This document shows positions 44,537 to 53,344 of a stretch of DNA of 59,707 nt, in pieces. The notes beneath the pieces were generated by a model. It had not been told where the DNA came from, ran no database searches, and saw only the letters and a list, made by a program, of their open reading frames with translations. The DNA comes from Deltaproteobacteria bacterium (GTDB lineage Bacteria > Desulfobacterota > JAFDED01): NCBI GenBank assembly GCA_019310535.1, contig JAFDED010000014.1:1-59707 (forward strand), given 5' to 3'. How positions within the stretch are numbered: position 1 is the first letter of the stretch; every line of letters starts with the position of its first letter. The position numbers were made by a program, and so were the translations under genes.

Positions 44537-46228
44537 ATGAAACCAAAAGTCGTTTCCGCGGTTTTTTTTCTCTTATCCGGCTATCTTTTGCTGGGAATCG
44601 CCCATATTGCCGCACTCCCTCCATGGGAAGGCTTTGACGAGACGGCGCATTATTCATACCTGCAACAAATTGCTGATACCTGGGGATTTCCTCGACTGGA
44701 AGCAGCCCGGATATCGAAAGACGTGGAACGATACGTCCGCTTTGCCCCGATACCATACAGCAGCGATCCTCCGTTCGAAAACAACGGCGGGTTTACGTAT
44801 AAATCGTTCTTCGAGGCCCCTGAAGAGACGGTGGTCCGGGGAAAGGAGTATATCCATAACCGCCCCACGAAGGCAAGGCACTATGCTGAGGGAACCAGCC
44901 GTAATTGGCAAGCGCAGCATCCGCCTCTCTACTATCTTTTACTATCGCCGGTTTACGCGGCAACGCGACATTTGAGCTGGGGGGCGCACCTGTTTATTCT
45001 TCGCTTCGCATCATACCTCTTTGCCTGGTCAGCTTTAATGCTGGCCTTTTATTCTTTTTTTACCGCAGCATCGGGCGATTTAACACACCAAGAGATCACT
45101 CGATATCATTGGGGTATGTTGGGAGTTGGTATATGGCCTGTCCTGTTTCCCCAGTGGTTTCCCGAAATGGCGCGACTGGGCAACGACTCCCTCTGCGCAC
45201 TCATCATGTCGATGGTGTGGCTTGTTACCATACGCGTCCTGAATACCGGGCAAGGGGCAAGATACTCAATAATCCTGGGTGTGCTCCTGGGTCTTGGCTG
45301 TTTAACCAAGGCTCTTTTTGTGCCCATAACTGTAGGAGTTGTGAGTTTTTGGGTTTTCCGCCGGCTGTGCTTGGAAGGAAGAAAAGCTCTGCAATCCGTC
45401 TTGTCTCACACATTCTTGACATGTGCACTGATCGCCTGTATTGCAGGTTGGTGGTACATGGGCAACTGGCTCAGACATGGCATTGCGCTTGGGACGTTTG
45501 ACATGATTTCCCTGAACAACGCCGGCGGCATGGCTCATGGACTGGCAAAAAACCTCACGGTAACGGCATTGTTAAGGGGCCATGCGGCGTTCGTGGCGAC
45601 GTTCGCCTGGTGTGGTACATGGTCTCTCGTTCGCCCCCCATACGTATACCTTGCACCCATGGTTTTTACGGTTGTCTTTGCGGCCGCAGCATATCTTTCA
45701 ACATTGCGCCGCTCCCAATTATTATCGATGGAATGGCTGCCTGTCTGGCTGGTTGTGCCTGTATTAGCGGGTCTCAGTCATCATGTCCTCCTCCAGATCG
45801 CTCTTGCTGGTCAAGGAAGAGGAACCGGCGGTTGGTATCTGCACCTTCTTGTGGTTCCTCTGGGAGTGGCTGTGGGGCATGGTTTTGGCGCATGGTGGAA
45901 CAAAAGCAGCTTTCGGACAATAACAGGCGTTCTCTCATTGTATGCAGTGCTTTTTTCTATCTGTATTTCCCGGTTACAACTTCTGCTGTTTTCCGGATTG
46001 GTCTTTAAGTCGGGGACAAATAAATTTTACCAGTTTCCGGACAGCCTTCCCTCTTTCCTTGGATTGCCCGATGCCATAAGCCGTCTCGGTGTAATTGCTT
46101 TTCCTGGCCTGGGATTCATTACGTGGATGTGCGGAGGAATCTTGGTGGCGATCGGCTTAATACTGACCTGGAGAAGTACACACGCGCTCAGGACAGGACC
46201 CCCATATCCCCCATGTCCTTATGGATAG
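44537..46228 (+). CDS. Polytopic membrane protein, DUF2142/GT-C-like glycosyltransferase
   Basis: This 563-residue protein has about eleven helices. The first periplasmic loop begins PPWEGFDETAHYSYLQQIAD, where DE...Y is the GT-C type acidic motif just after helix 1, and AQHPPLYYLLLSPVYAATRH is a typical second landmark of DUF2142-type proteins. Such proteins transfer sugars from lipid carriers on the outer face of the membrane. GLGCLTKALFVPITVGVVSF resembles the family's mid-protein helix pair. It starts at ATG 44537. Its 3' end overlaps the convergent gene by ten bases, so the two must share a termination zone. The substrate is unknown. Confidence 0.8.
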   Translation: MKPKVVSAVFFLLSGYLLLGIAHIAALPPWEGFDETAHYSYLQQIADTWGFPRLEAARISKDVERYVRFAPIPYSSDPPFENNGGFTYKSFFEAPEETVVRGKEYIHNRPTKARHYAEGTSRNWQAQHPPLYYLLLSPVYAATRHLSWGAHLFILRFASYLFAWSALMLAFYSFFTAASGDLTHQEITRYHWGMLGVGIWPVLFPQWFPEMARLGNDSLCALIMSMVWLVTIRVLNTGQGARYSIILGVLLGLGCLTKALFVPITVGVVSFWVFRRLCLEGRKALQSVLSHTFLTCALIACIAGWWYMGNWLRHGIALGTFDMISLNNAGGMAHGLAKNLTVTALLRGHAAFVATFAWCGTWSLVRPPYVYLAPMVFTVVFAAAAYLSTLRRSQLLSMEWLPVWLVVPVLAGLSHHVLLQIALAGQGRGTGGWYLHLLVVPLGVAVGHGFGAWWNKSSFRTITGVLSLYAVLFSICISRLQLLLFSGLVFKSGTNKFYQFPDSLPSFLGLPDAISRLGVIAFPGLGFITWMCGGILVAIGLILTWRSTHALRTGPPYPPCPYG

Positions 46229-47883
46229 ATTCCGGTAAAATGATGTGCCGGAGTCTCATGGCCATGCGGTCCCTTCTCTTGTGCCGGATAATGCCCTGCG
46301 TTCTCTATCTTCCAAATTGCAAGCGCAGGCGCCAGAGGATGTTCTGTGACATCCCTGGACCTGCATACGATATTTCTGTCTGACACGACAATTTTTCCTG
46401 CGGACCTCCGGTAGAGGGGGGCATACACTTCGATCTCCTGCATACCATCTCCTCCTGTGGCATTCATCCAATGCTTTCGGTAGCTCGATCCTCGTGAAAG
46501 CACAGGACCAAGATAAAATCCAATTTTCTTGGACCTAAGATATTTATGTATCCCAAGCGCCAACAGTTCATCGTTGTATGTATAATCGCTCATGAGGCCG
46601 TCCATGGGGAGGATTTTCAAGTCTGAATAGTACGCGATCGCACCGGGACCATCAAAGATAAGAATTGCATCTTGAGTAAGGATGTTTCGTTTCATCCACA
46701 CAGCGAACTCTTTTTCCCATCTCTCTTGGTAGAGCCTTTTTTGCAAAAAGAAAAAAGGAGTTCCGCTCGTAATGACTTCAGGATTGAAGGCCTTGTACCA
46801 CCCTCTCGCAATGCCGGTAACGGTTAATAAAACAATACCTGCCGTCACCGAGTAATGAATTGTTGCGGGGTTTATGGTATTTTTTGCCTTGAATGCTATC
46901 CATTCGAGGACCAGGCATAGCAAAAAGACCATGTTGAGAACACCGGAAACATAATACCAGGAAAGTTGGGTTAAATGATCTGTGAAAAGGACAACGTATC
47001 CGGCAAGTACTATTACCCCGGTTCCCATTGCTCTCAAGAGAGTTTTTCGGAGCGCATGGGACTTAAATCCAAAAGAAAAAATAATTGACAACAGACCGAA
47101 AAAGGATACTATTTTCCCCAAATAATTCAAATTATCTATACGTGCAGTGATTTGGGGAAAGGTGCTTTTGATTGCTCCGCTGATTGGGACGCCATGGCCA
47201 TAAGAGAAAAAATTATACAGTAAATAGGACATGATGAGGAGAAAGCAGGGGAGCGTTGCTGCAAAAAATACTCGTGTCCATGTTCTAAAATCCAGATCTC
47301 TTTGTTCCATAAGTCCGAAAAAAAGGAGCGCCCCGATGATAAAAACGTTATCCAGCCGCGCCAGGACAGCCAGTCCGAGGAAAATACTTGTCGCAATCCA
47401 ATGAGAAATGCTCTTACTTGTAGATGCTATCAGTAAATAATAAATAGCCAGGGTCAACATTAACGCATTGATATGTGCTTCTGAACCATAAAGCCCGGTC
47501 AAGAAGTAGGCGGCAAGCACGGGGAGAGCCACGTACCAGAATCTCAGTGAGATGAGTTTGGCAATCTTGAAAAACCACCAAACAACGCCTAAAAACAATA
47601 AGGCCTGCATAGCGAGGATCACGTGTAAGGCTATGAGCTTATCGCCTCCGGAGACGAATAATCCCGCAATGCACAGCACCATCCAGAGAGGATGGTATCC
47701 ATTCGTTCTGGTCACCTGATTAAAGGTGCTTCCATGTCCATTGACAATATTGTAGGCCACTTGCAGGTAATAATATGAGTCATCAGGAAGAAAATTCTCA
47801 GGGCGTATCTGGGCAGGCACAATAAAGAGTAGTATTAAAATTACCATTATGCTTGTTATGATACCGTTTTTTGATACTGCCAT
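46219..47883 (-). CDS. Polytopic membrane protein, GT-C-like glycosyltransferase
   Basis: This protein of about 554 residues has ten or more helices and a C-terminal extracytoplasmic domain (about residues 390-554). The first loop, PENFLPDDSYYYLQVAYNIV, carries the DD motif of GT-C enzymes, and TRTNGYHPLWMVLCIAGLFV is the following segment. LGLAVLARLDNVFIIGALLF has the buried R.DN. The frame is open to 47937; ATG 47883 (MAVSKNGIITSIMVILILLF) is preferred because the membrane anchor begins there, though no strong ribosome site is seen. It converges with the DUF2142-like gene, and the pair may build one surface glycan. Confidence 0.75.
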   Translation of the reverse strand: MAVSKNGIITSIMVILILLFIVPAQIRPENFLPDDSYYYLQVAYNIVNGHGSTFNQVTRTNGYHPLWMVLCIAGLFVSGGDKLIALHVILAMQALLFLGVVWWFFKIAKLISLRFWYVALPVLAAYFLTGLYGSEAHINALMLTLAIYYLLIASTSKSISHWIATSIFLGLAVLARLDNVFIIGALLFFGLMEQRDLDFRTWTRVFFAATLPCFLLIMSYLLYNFFSYGHGVPISGAIKSTFPQITARIDNLNYLGKIVSFFGLLSIIFSFGFKSHALRKTLLRAMGTGVIVLAGYVVLFTDHLTQLSWYYVSGVLNMVFLLCLVLEWIAFKAKNTINPATIHYSVTAGIVLLTVTGIARGWYKAFNPEVITSGTPFFFLQKRLYQERWEKEFAVWMKRNILTQDAILIFDGPGAIAYYSDLKILPMDGLMSDYTYNDELLALGIHKYLRSKKIGFYLGPVLSRGSSYRKHWMNATGGDGMQEIEVYAPLYRRSAGKIVVSDRNIVCRSRDVTEHPLAPALAIWKIENAGHYPAQEKGPHGHETPAHHFTGIYP

Positions 47884-47894
47884 CTTGATATCCG

Positions 47895-48088
47895 TTGAAT
47901 TTGCATATGCGGATGCAGCCACCGTCGGCCACCTCATCGTTGAGAGCCTCGATTTGGAAATCCCCCTTCACCATCAAATACTCACGTGCAAATAAGGTCA
48001 TGCCTGCTATGTTGTAAAAGAAACAGGGCCGGCTGAACCCCGGATAATAACCGCGGGAAAGATTCATATTGCAAGAGACCACGCACAT
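47895..48088 (-). pseudogene. Short frame coupled to serS, possible glycosyltransferase remnant
   Basis: An ATG overlaps the serS stop (TAATG) and opens MCVVSCNMNLSRGYYPGFSR, then PCFFYNIAGMTLFAREYLMV and KGDFQIEALNDEVADGG. FFYNIAGMTLF.RE.L...G.F resembles the C-terminal half of family-2 glycosyltransferases, but no sugar-binding N-terminal part exists and the frame soon runs into the next gene. I treat it as a fragment. The similarity is weak. Confidence 0.3.
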
Positions 48089-49371
48089 TAAGAGACCTTC
48101 TTCCTCGGCTCAATCCTCTCCATGCCCCCCATGTACGGCCTTAAAGCCTCAGGGATGGCGACGCCACCGTCTTTGTTCTGGTGCGTCTCAAGTAAGGCAA
48201 TGAGGATGCGGGGTGATGCCACTGCGGTATTATTGAGGGTGTGGACGTAATGGACCTGTCCTGCCCGGTCCCGGTAGCGGATGTTGGAGCGTCGGGCCTG
48301 GAAGTCGTGAAGAGTGGAGCACGAGTGAGTCTCGGAGTATTTCCCGCGGCTGGGCATCCAAGTTTCAATTTCATGTTTGCGCACCTGTCCCAGGCCGGTC
48401 TCCTTGCCGCAGGCCAGCGCCACCCGGTAGTGAAGGCCCAGGGCACGGGCGATGGCCTCGGAGTTGGAGAGGATGAACTCGTGCTGGCGGCGCGACTCCT
48501 CAGCATCGTTTTTACAGATCACCACCTGCTCGATCTTGTGAAACTGGTGGACGCGGTACAAGCCGCGCGTGTCCCGGCCGTAAGTGCCGGCCTCCCGGCG
48601 AAAGCATGCGGAAAATCCCGCCAGATATCTCGGCAGGTCCGCCTCGTCCAGCAATTCATCCGCCTGGTAGGATACCAGGGAAACCTCCGAGGTGCCCACC
48701 AGGTAGAGTTCGTCCTTCTCCATCCTGTATACATCTTCCTCGGCCACGGGGAAGAAGCCCGTCCCCACCATGGCCTCACGGCGGACCATGACGGGCACGA
48801 TCATGGGCACAAAGCCACGCCCCACCAGCATGTCCATGGCCATGTGCATGATGGCCATCTCCAGGCGCGCACCCTCGTTTTTCAGGATGTAGCTGCGGGT
48901 TCCCGCCATGCGGACTGCCCGGGGGATGTCGATGATGTCCAGCATCACTCCCAGATCCACATGATCCCGTGGCTCGAAGTCGAACCGGGGCGGCTGGCCC
49001 CACACGCGCACCACCTCGTTGTCCTCTTCGCTTTCCCCCTCGGGTACCTCTGGTGCGGGGATAGAGGGCACGTGAAGGAGAAGTTCCCGGAGTTCTTCTT
49101 CCAGACGTCTTAGGAGCGGCTCTCCCTCTGAAATGCGGGCTCTGACCTCCTTCCCCTCCACAATGGCCCGCTCCTTTTCAGAACCTGCCAGTCGGGGAAT
49201 GTCTTTGGAGAGTTGGTTGCGGCGTGTCCGCAAGTCCTGGATCTCCTGCTGCAATTGCCTGAAGTCCCGGTCCAGCTCTACAATGCGGTCGATATCAACA
49301 ATGTATCCTTTTTTCCTCGCCGCCTCCCGGTATGCTCCGGGCTGCTGGCGAATATCCGCCATATCGATCAT
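48088..49371 (-). CDS. serS: Seryl-tRNA synthetase
   Basis: SerRS charges tRNA-Ser and tRNA-Sec with serine. The 427-residue protein has the N-terminal tRNA-binding coiled coil (residues about 30-100: VELDRDFRQLQQEIQDLRTR), then the class II core with motif 1 region GFVPMIVPVMVRREAMVGTG, motif 2 FSACFRREAGTYGRDTRGLY, RVHQFHKIE, and motif 3 NTAVASPRILIALLETHQNK. It starts at ATG 49371 (MIDMADIRQQPGAYREAARK) after GGAGAG; the frame from 49389 adds six residues not expected in the family. It appears complete and functional. Confidence 0.98.
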   Translation of the reverse strand: MIDMADIRQQPGAYREAARKKGYIVDIDRIVELDRDFRQLQQEIQDLRTRRNQLSKDIPRLAGSEKERAIVEGKEVRARISEGEPLLRRLEEELRELLLHVPSIPAPEVPEGESEEDNEVVRVWGQPPRFDFEPRDHVDLGVMLDIIDIPRAVRMAGTRSYILKNEGARLEMAIMHMAMDMLVGRGFVPMIVPVMVRREAMVGTGFFPVAEEDVYRMEKDELYLVGTSEVSLVSYQADELLDEADLPRYLAGFSACFRREAGTYGRDTRGLYRVHQFHKIEQVVICKNDAEESRRQHEFILSNSEAIARALGLHYRVALACGKETGLGQVRKHEIETWMPSRGKYSETHSCSTLHDFQARRSNIRYRDRAGQVHYVHTLNNTAVASPRILIALLETHQNKDGGVAIPEALRPYMGGMERIEPRKKVS

Positions 49372-49555
49372 TTTTCTCTCCGGAATCAAAAAGGCTGCGG
49401 GCTTTATGCGCGTAAAGAATAGTTCAGATTTTCAGGAAATATACTCTTTTCGCACGAAGAAATCAAGAGATGAATGCGGGCATATTCAACTTGACAGGAG
49501 TATTATATATATATTACGAACATGCTCTAGGGAACAGTAGAGGACCTGACGGCAG

Positions 49556-49592
49556 GGGGCTTGCTTTTTCATGCGACGCGAAAGCCCCTTTT
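49556..49592 (+). terminator. Leader hairpin upstream of the second MFS gene
   Basis: GGGGCTT (49556-49562) pairs with AAGCCCC (49582-49588) and is followed by TTTTG. It lies about 40 bases before ATG 49629 and could attenuate transcription into that gene or end a short upstream transcript. Confidence 0.45.
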
Positions 49593-49628
49593 GCTGATTT
49601 CTCCCGGTGAAGAGGTAACGGGACCTTC

Positions 49629-50795
49629 ATGAAATCTCAACGCTCACTCCGCTGGTTCATTTTGCCGATGTTCATGGTTGCCCATGCCGTCAACGACGGG
49701 TTCGGCTGGATCATTCCGCCCCTGTTGCCCGCGGTCAGAGAACATTTCCACCTTTCCTACACCGAGATGGGAGCCTTTTTTACGGCGTTTCGTTTCTTCG
49801 GGAATATTTTCCAGGCGCCCGCGGCCTACCTGGTATATTTCGCGCCAGTATCCTCAATTTTGGTATGTGGGCTGTTGTGGTCGTCTGTGTGGATGTTTTT
49901 GGCCAGTTTGAGCCCCAGCTATGGAGTGCTGGTTTGGCTTTCCGCCATCAGCGGGCTCGGGCGATCCACGTATCATCCCTTGGCGGTAACGATGCTCTCG
50001 CGGGTTTTCGGGAGGGAAGGTCTTGGTCGCGCCATGGCGCTGCACCTGAGCGGCAGTTCCGCGGGCATGGTGATCGGCCCTTTCCTGGCGGGGTTGTTGC
50101 TCAGCCGTTATAGCTGGCGGCTTCCCATCCAAACGTGGTCCGCTCTTGGAGTACTGGCTGGATTGAGCCTGTTTTTTTTCCTCAAACACCAAAAACAAGA
50201 ACTCCATGTGAAGGGTAAGACCCTGCGTTGGCCGTTTTTATCCCGTCCCCTGGGTATCTACTTGGTTGCCGTCAGCACATGGGGGCTCGCCCAGGGTGGG
50301 CTGATGGCGTTTCTTCCCCTTTTCCTGGTGGACTACCGGAATTTCAGCACAGGTAAGGCCGCCGCCGCCTTTGGTATCATGGCATTCTCGGGCGCCATCT
50401 GCCGACCGTTTCTCGGAGCTTTGATGGACCGGATGGGCAGGCGCAAGCCGGTGGTGATCGGAGGATTCATCCTCGCCGGCCTGTCGATACTGGCAGTGAT
50501 CACGTTCGAGACCCCTTGGATCCTTTATCTGTCCATTATACTGCTGGGAATCTTCGGCTCCGGCCACTCCGGGCTGGCGGACACGTTCATGATCGAGATG
50601 ATACCATCCCACCGCAGAGAGGAAACCCTGGGATTTATCTACACGGTGCGCATGGGCATAGCTTCCCTGTCTCCGTTGTTTATGGGCTTCGCGTCCGAGC
50701 GAATCAGCCTGTATAATTCATTTCTTATCCTTGTGCCCGTGGCGGGATTCGCTGCATTGCTTCTTTTGCTGGCCGAGGAGAGACCAATGGAATAG
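49629..50795 (+). CDS. Major facilitator superfamily transporter, Fsr/YfkF-like
   Basis: A 388-residue carrier with twelve predicted helices and no large insertion. HAVNDGFGWIIPPLLPAVRE in helix 1 fits the fosmidomycin-resistance-like group. LSGSSAGMVIGPFLAGLLLS is helix 5, and FLGALMDRMGRRKPVVIGGF is the loop 8-9 motif. ATG 49629 follows GAAGAGGTAACGGGACC. It is probably an efflux or organic-anion carrier, but the substrate is not clear. It is followed after 107 bases by the 3-hydroxyacyl-CoA dehydrogenase gene in the same direction. Confidence 0.85.
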   Translation: MKSQRSLRWFILPMFMVAHAVNDGFGWIIPPLLPAVREHFHLSYTEMGAFFTAFRFFGNIFQAPAAYLVYFAPVSSILVCGLLWSSVWMFLASLSPSYGVLVWLSAISGLGRSTYHPLAVTMLSRVFGREGLGRAMALHLSGSSAGMVIGPFLAGLLLSRYSWRLPIQTWSALGVLAGLSLFFFLKHQKQELHVKGKTLRWPFLSRPLGIYLVAVSTWGLAQGGLMAFLPLFLVDYRNFSTGKAAAAFGIMAFSGAICRPFLGALMDRMGRRKPVVIGGFILAGLSILAVITFETPWILYLSIILLGIFGSGHSGLADTFMIEMIPSHRREETLGFIYTVRMGIASLSPLFMGFASERISLYNSFLILVPVAGFAALLLLLAEERPME

Positions 50796-50902
50796 GAAAA
50801 CCGCTCCTGGCGGATGGGATGGCCGGGTATCGAGCACCGGAGTTATTCAGAAAAATTTTTCTCAGATGACATGAAATTGATAACAAGTCGGGAGGTGCAG
50901 CA

Positions 50903-51793
50903 ATGGAAATCAAGAAAGTGTTTGTTGTGGGATCGGGCCTTATGGGTGGAGGTATCACTCAGGTATGCGCCCAGGCGGGCTATAATGTTGTGATGCGGGA
51001 CTTGACCGATGAGATCCTGCAAAAATCCCTGGGCGCCATCAAATGGTCCGTGGGCAAGCTGGTGGAAAAGGGCAGAGTTACGGGCGCGGTTGACGAAATC
51101 ATGAGCCGCATTCGCCCCACTACCAGGATGGATGACGGATTTGAGGCCGACCTGGCGGTAGAGGCGGTGTTTGAAAACGTGGACATCAAGAGGGAGGTCT
51201 TCCAGGAGCTGGATCGCGTTTGCCCGAAGCATGCCATCTTGTCCAGCAATACCTCCGCCATCCCCATCAGTGAACTCAGCTCTGTAACGGATAGGCCGGA
51301 TAAGGTTGTGGGAACCCATTTCTTCAGTCCGGTGCCCATGATGCGGCTGCTGGAAGTAATCCGGACCATAAGCACCTCGGACGATACTTTCGAAAGTGTA
51401 ATCCGGTGGGGAGAATCACTGGGAAAAGAGGTGGTGCGGGTTAACCTGGACGTGGCGGGCTTTGCCATGAACCGCATCAACATTCCCTCCACCATCGAGG
51501 CCATCCGCCTTGTGGAGAAAGGGATAGTGAGCATTGAGGATATTGACAAGGGAATGCGCCTGGGGTTTGGAAGGCCCATGGGACCCCTGGAGACCGGAGA
51601 CATGGCCGGCCTGGACGTAGGGCTGGGAGCCATGACAGCAGTGTATAACGAGACACGGGATCCAAAGTACGCCCCGCCGGAACTGCTTATGCGCAAGGTG
51701 CGTGCCGGACACCTTGGGCGGAAAACCCGCATCGGCTGGTACATTTATGACGAACAGGGCAACAAAACTGGTGTGGCACCACTACCGATTTGA
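50903..51793 (+). CDS. 3-hydroxyacyl-CoA dehydrogenase
   Basis: This 296-residue NAD-dependent enzyme oxidises 3-hydroxyacyl-CoA, or reduces acetoacetyl-CoA, in beta-oxidation or butyrate-type metabolism. The NAD site is VFVVGSGLMGGGITQVCAQA (GxGxxG). The catalytic residues are visible: Ser in LSSNTSAIPISEL, His in VGTHFFSPVPMMRLLEV, Glu in that same segment, and Asn in AGFAMNRINIPS. The C-terminal helices include GMRLGFGRPMGPLETGDMAG and GHLGRKTRIGWYIYDE. GGGAGGTG precedes ATG 50903. It stands without a beta-oxidation cluster, so its metabolic partner genes must be elsewhere. Confidence 0.95.
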   Translation: MEIKKVFVVGSGLMGGGITQVCAQAGYNVVMRDLTDEILQKSLGAIKWSVGKLVEKGRVTGAVDEIMSRIRPTTRMDDGFEADLAVEAVFENVDIKREVFQELDRVCPKHAILSSNTSAIPISELSSVTDRPDKVVGTHFFSPVPMMRLLEVIRTISTSDDTFESVIRWGESLGKEVVRVNLDVAGFAMNRINIPSTIEAIRLVEKGIVSIEDIDKGMRLGFGRPMGPLETGDMAGLDVGLGAMTAVYNETRDPKYAPPELLMRKVRAGHLGRKTRIGWYIYDEQGNKTGVAPLPI

Positions 51794-51907
51794 GCTGAAA
51801 AAAGCGGATAATTGACGACACGAAATAGACCTGCAGGGCAGTCAGTGATCCCATACATAGCCCGGTAGGTTTATAACAGTCCGGGAAAACTCGGTGGGCC
51901 GCGCCCG

Positions 51908-52180
51908 CTAAAAACCCAGGCTGCCCCTTGGAGGGGCTTTTGTATACAGACAAAGACGTGCGATGTTCTTGTAGGGAATGAAGACGTGGGTGCTTTCCCG
52001 ATCTTCGGTGAGGGCCTCCACCTGGATCCACCGTTCCTCGATCTTCAGGATTTTTAGCACCATGAAGGTCTGACCGCTGTAAAGGACGAACTCCATGAAG
52101 GGGTTTTCGCATTTCTTCTGGCTGGCGAAAGTCTTGACAGCGGCGGGGAATTCGTTCTCGAAAAATTTGCGATTGAGCAT
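51908..52180 (-). CDS. Small beta-rich protein, Sm-like appearance
   Basis: A 90-residue protein starting MLNRKFFENEFPAAVKTFAS. The middle, FMEFVLYSGQTFMVLKILKI, EERWIQVEAL, then ESTHVFIPYKNIARLCLY, alternates hydrophobic residues as in a small five-stranded barrel, and IPY.NI.R is like the last strand of LSm-type proteins. This is inference only. GGAGGG before ATG 52180 fixes the start; the longer frame to 52261 is not needed. It is encoded 84 bases after the M29 aminopeptidase gene on the same strand. Confidence 0.65.
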   Translation of the reverse strand: MLNRKFFENEFPAAVKTFASQKKCENPFMEFVLYSGQTFMVLKILKIEERWIQVEALTEDRESTHVFIPYKNIARLCLYTKAPPRGSLGF

Positions 52181-52264
52181 TGGTCCCTCCTTGGCCTTTA
52201 GATCCAAATATGGTAACAGGGCATAGATTTTAAGCGGGATTGTGTATTTCGAAACATCCACAAA

Positions 52265-53332
52265 TCAATCGATAAACCTTCCGTCCTTAAAAATACAGCG
52301 TTCGTCAAGGAAGATCCTGCCGCCGGATCGCAGATCCTTGATCATGTCCCAGTGGATGGCCGAGCGGTTTTTTCCGCCTGCCTTTTTATACGATTGTCCC
52401 AGGGCGATGTGGATGGTGCCGCCCATTTTTTCGTCGAAAAGAATGTTGCGGGTGAACCTCTGGATGCTGTAGTTGAGGCCGATACCCAACTCGCCCACAA
52501 AGCGTGCGCCGGCATCGGTATCCAGCATGGCCAGAAGAAAATCTTCCCCCTTCTCTGCGGTGGCCTCCACCACCTGGCCGCGCCGGAAGACCAACCGTAT
52601 ACCGGAGACCTCCCTGTCGTTGTAAATGGCCGGAAATTCAAAACTGACATGGCCGTTGGCGCTTCGCTCCAGCGGCGAGAGGTAGACCTCCCCGTCGGGC
52701 ATGTTTCTCTTTCCGGTGCATTTGACCGCCTGACGTCCGCGGATGGCGAAAGAGATGTCCGTATCCGGTCCCACAATCCGGATCTTCACCGCTGGATCCA
52801 GCTTTTTTTTGAGTCGCTCCTGGAGGCGATCCATGGCTTTCCAGTCTATGTTGGTGGCTCTGAACAGGAAGTCCTCGTATTCCTCCAAAGACATCTCCGC
52901 CTCCTGTGCCAGTGCCTGGGTGGGGAAGTCCACCAGCACCCAGCGTTTTTGCTGGACGATAATCTCGGAGACGGGACGCATGGCCACCCGACGCCGCGAT
53001 ATTTTCACCGGTGCCACCCTGGAAAGGAGACGTCGGTTGGTGGGGGCCGCTATGTGCAGAAAGGAATCGATGTTTCGTGCTTCCAGGAGTCGAATGGCCG
53101 GGAGGTAGTCGATCTGTTGCTCTGTACCGCGCTCCAGGTGCAACCTCTCGGCCTCCTCGAAATAAACGCCCAGTAGGGGGTGTGCTCCTGCTTCCAGAAT
53201 TCTCTCATAAGCCGCCAGAGCCAGAGGCTTTCCCAGTTCCGATGTGCGAATAAGAACAACATCGTGGGGCTCGACTTCCAGAGAGTAATGAATCAGGATA
53301 CGTGCCAGTTCTTCGACCCGCGGGTCTTTCAT
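52265..53332 (-). CDS. M29 family aminopeptidase
   Basis: This 355-residue metallopeptidase resembles AmpS/AmpT. It should release N-terminal residues from peptides in the cytoplasm using two metal ions. The metal ligands expected for the family are visible in order: Glu in NMPDGEVYLSPLERSANGHV, Glu in FVGELGIGLNYSIQRF, His in KMGGTIHIALGQSYKKAG and His/Asp in RSAIHWDMIKDLR. The N-terminal domain starts RVEELARILIHYSLEVEPHD. It lies twelve bases after lptF on the same strand, so the two genes are probably co-transcribed. Confidence 0.93.
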   Translation of the reverse strand: MKDPRVEELARILIHYSLEVEPHDVVLIRTSELGKPLALAAYERILEAGAHPLLGVYFEEAERLHLERGTEQQIDYLPAIRLLEARNIDSFLHIAAPTNRRLLSRVAPVKISRRRVAMRPVSEIIVQQKRWVLVDFPTQALAQEAEMSLEEYEDFLFRATNIDWKAMDRLQERLKKKLDPAVKIRIVGPDTDISFAIRGRQAVKCTGKRNMPDGEVYLSPLERSANGHVSFEFPAIYNDREVSGIRLVFRRGQVVEATAEKGEDFLLAMLDTDAGARFVGELGIGLNYSIQRFTRNILFDEKMGGTIHIALGQSYKKAGGKNRSAIHWDMIKDLRSGGRIFLDERCIFKDGRFID

Positions 53333-53344
53333 CGTGCAATCTCC

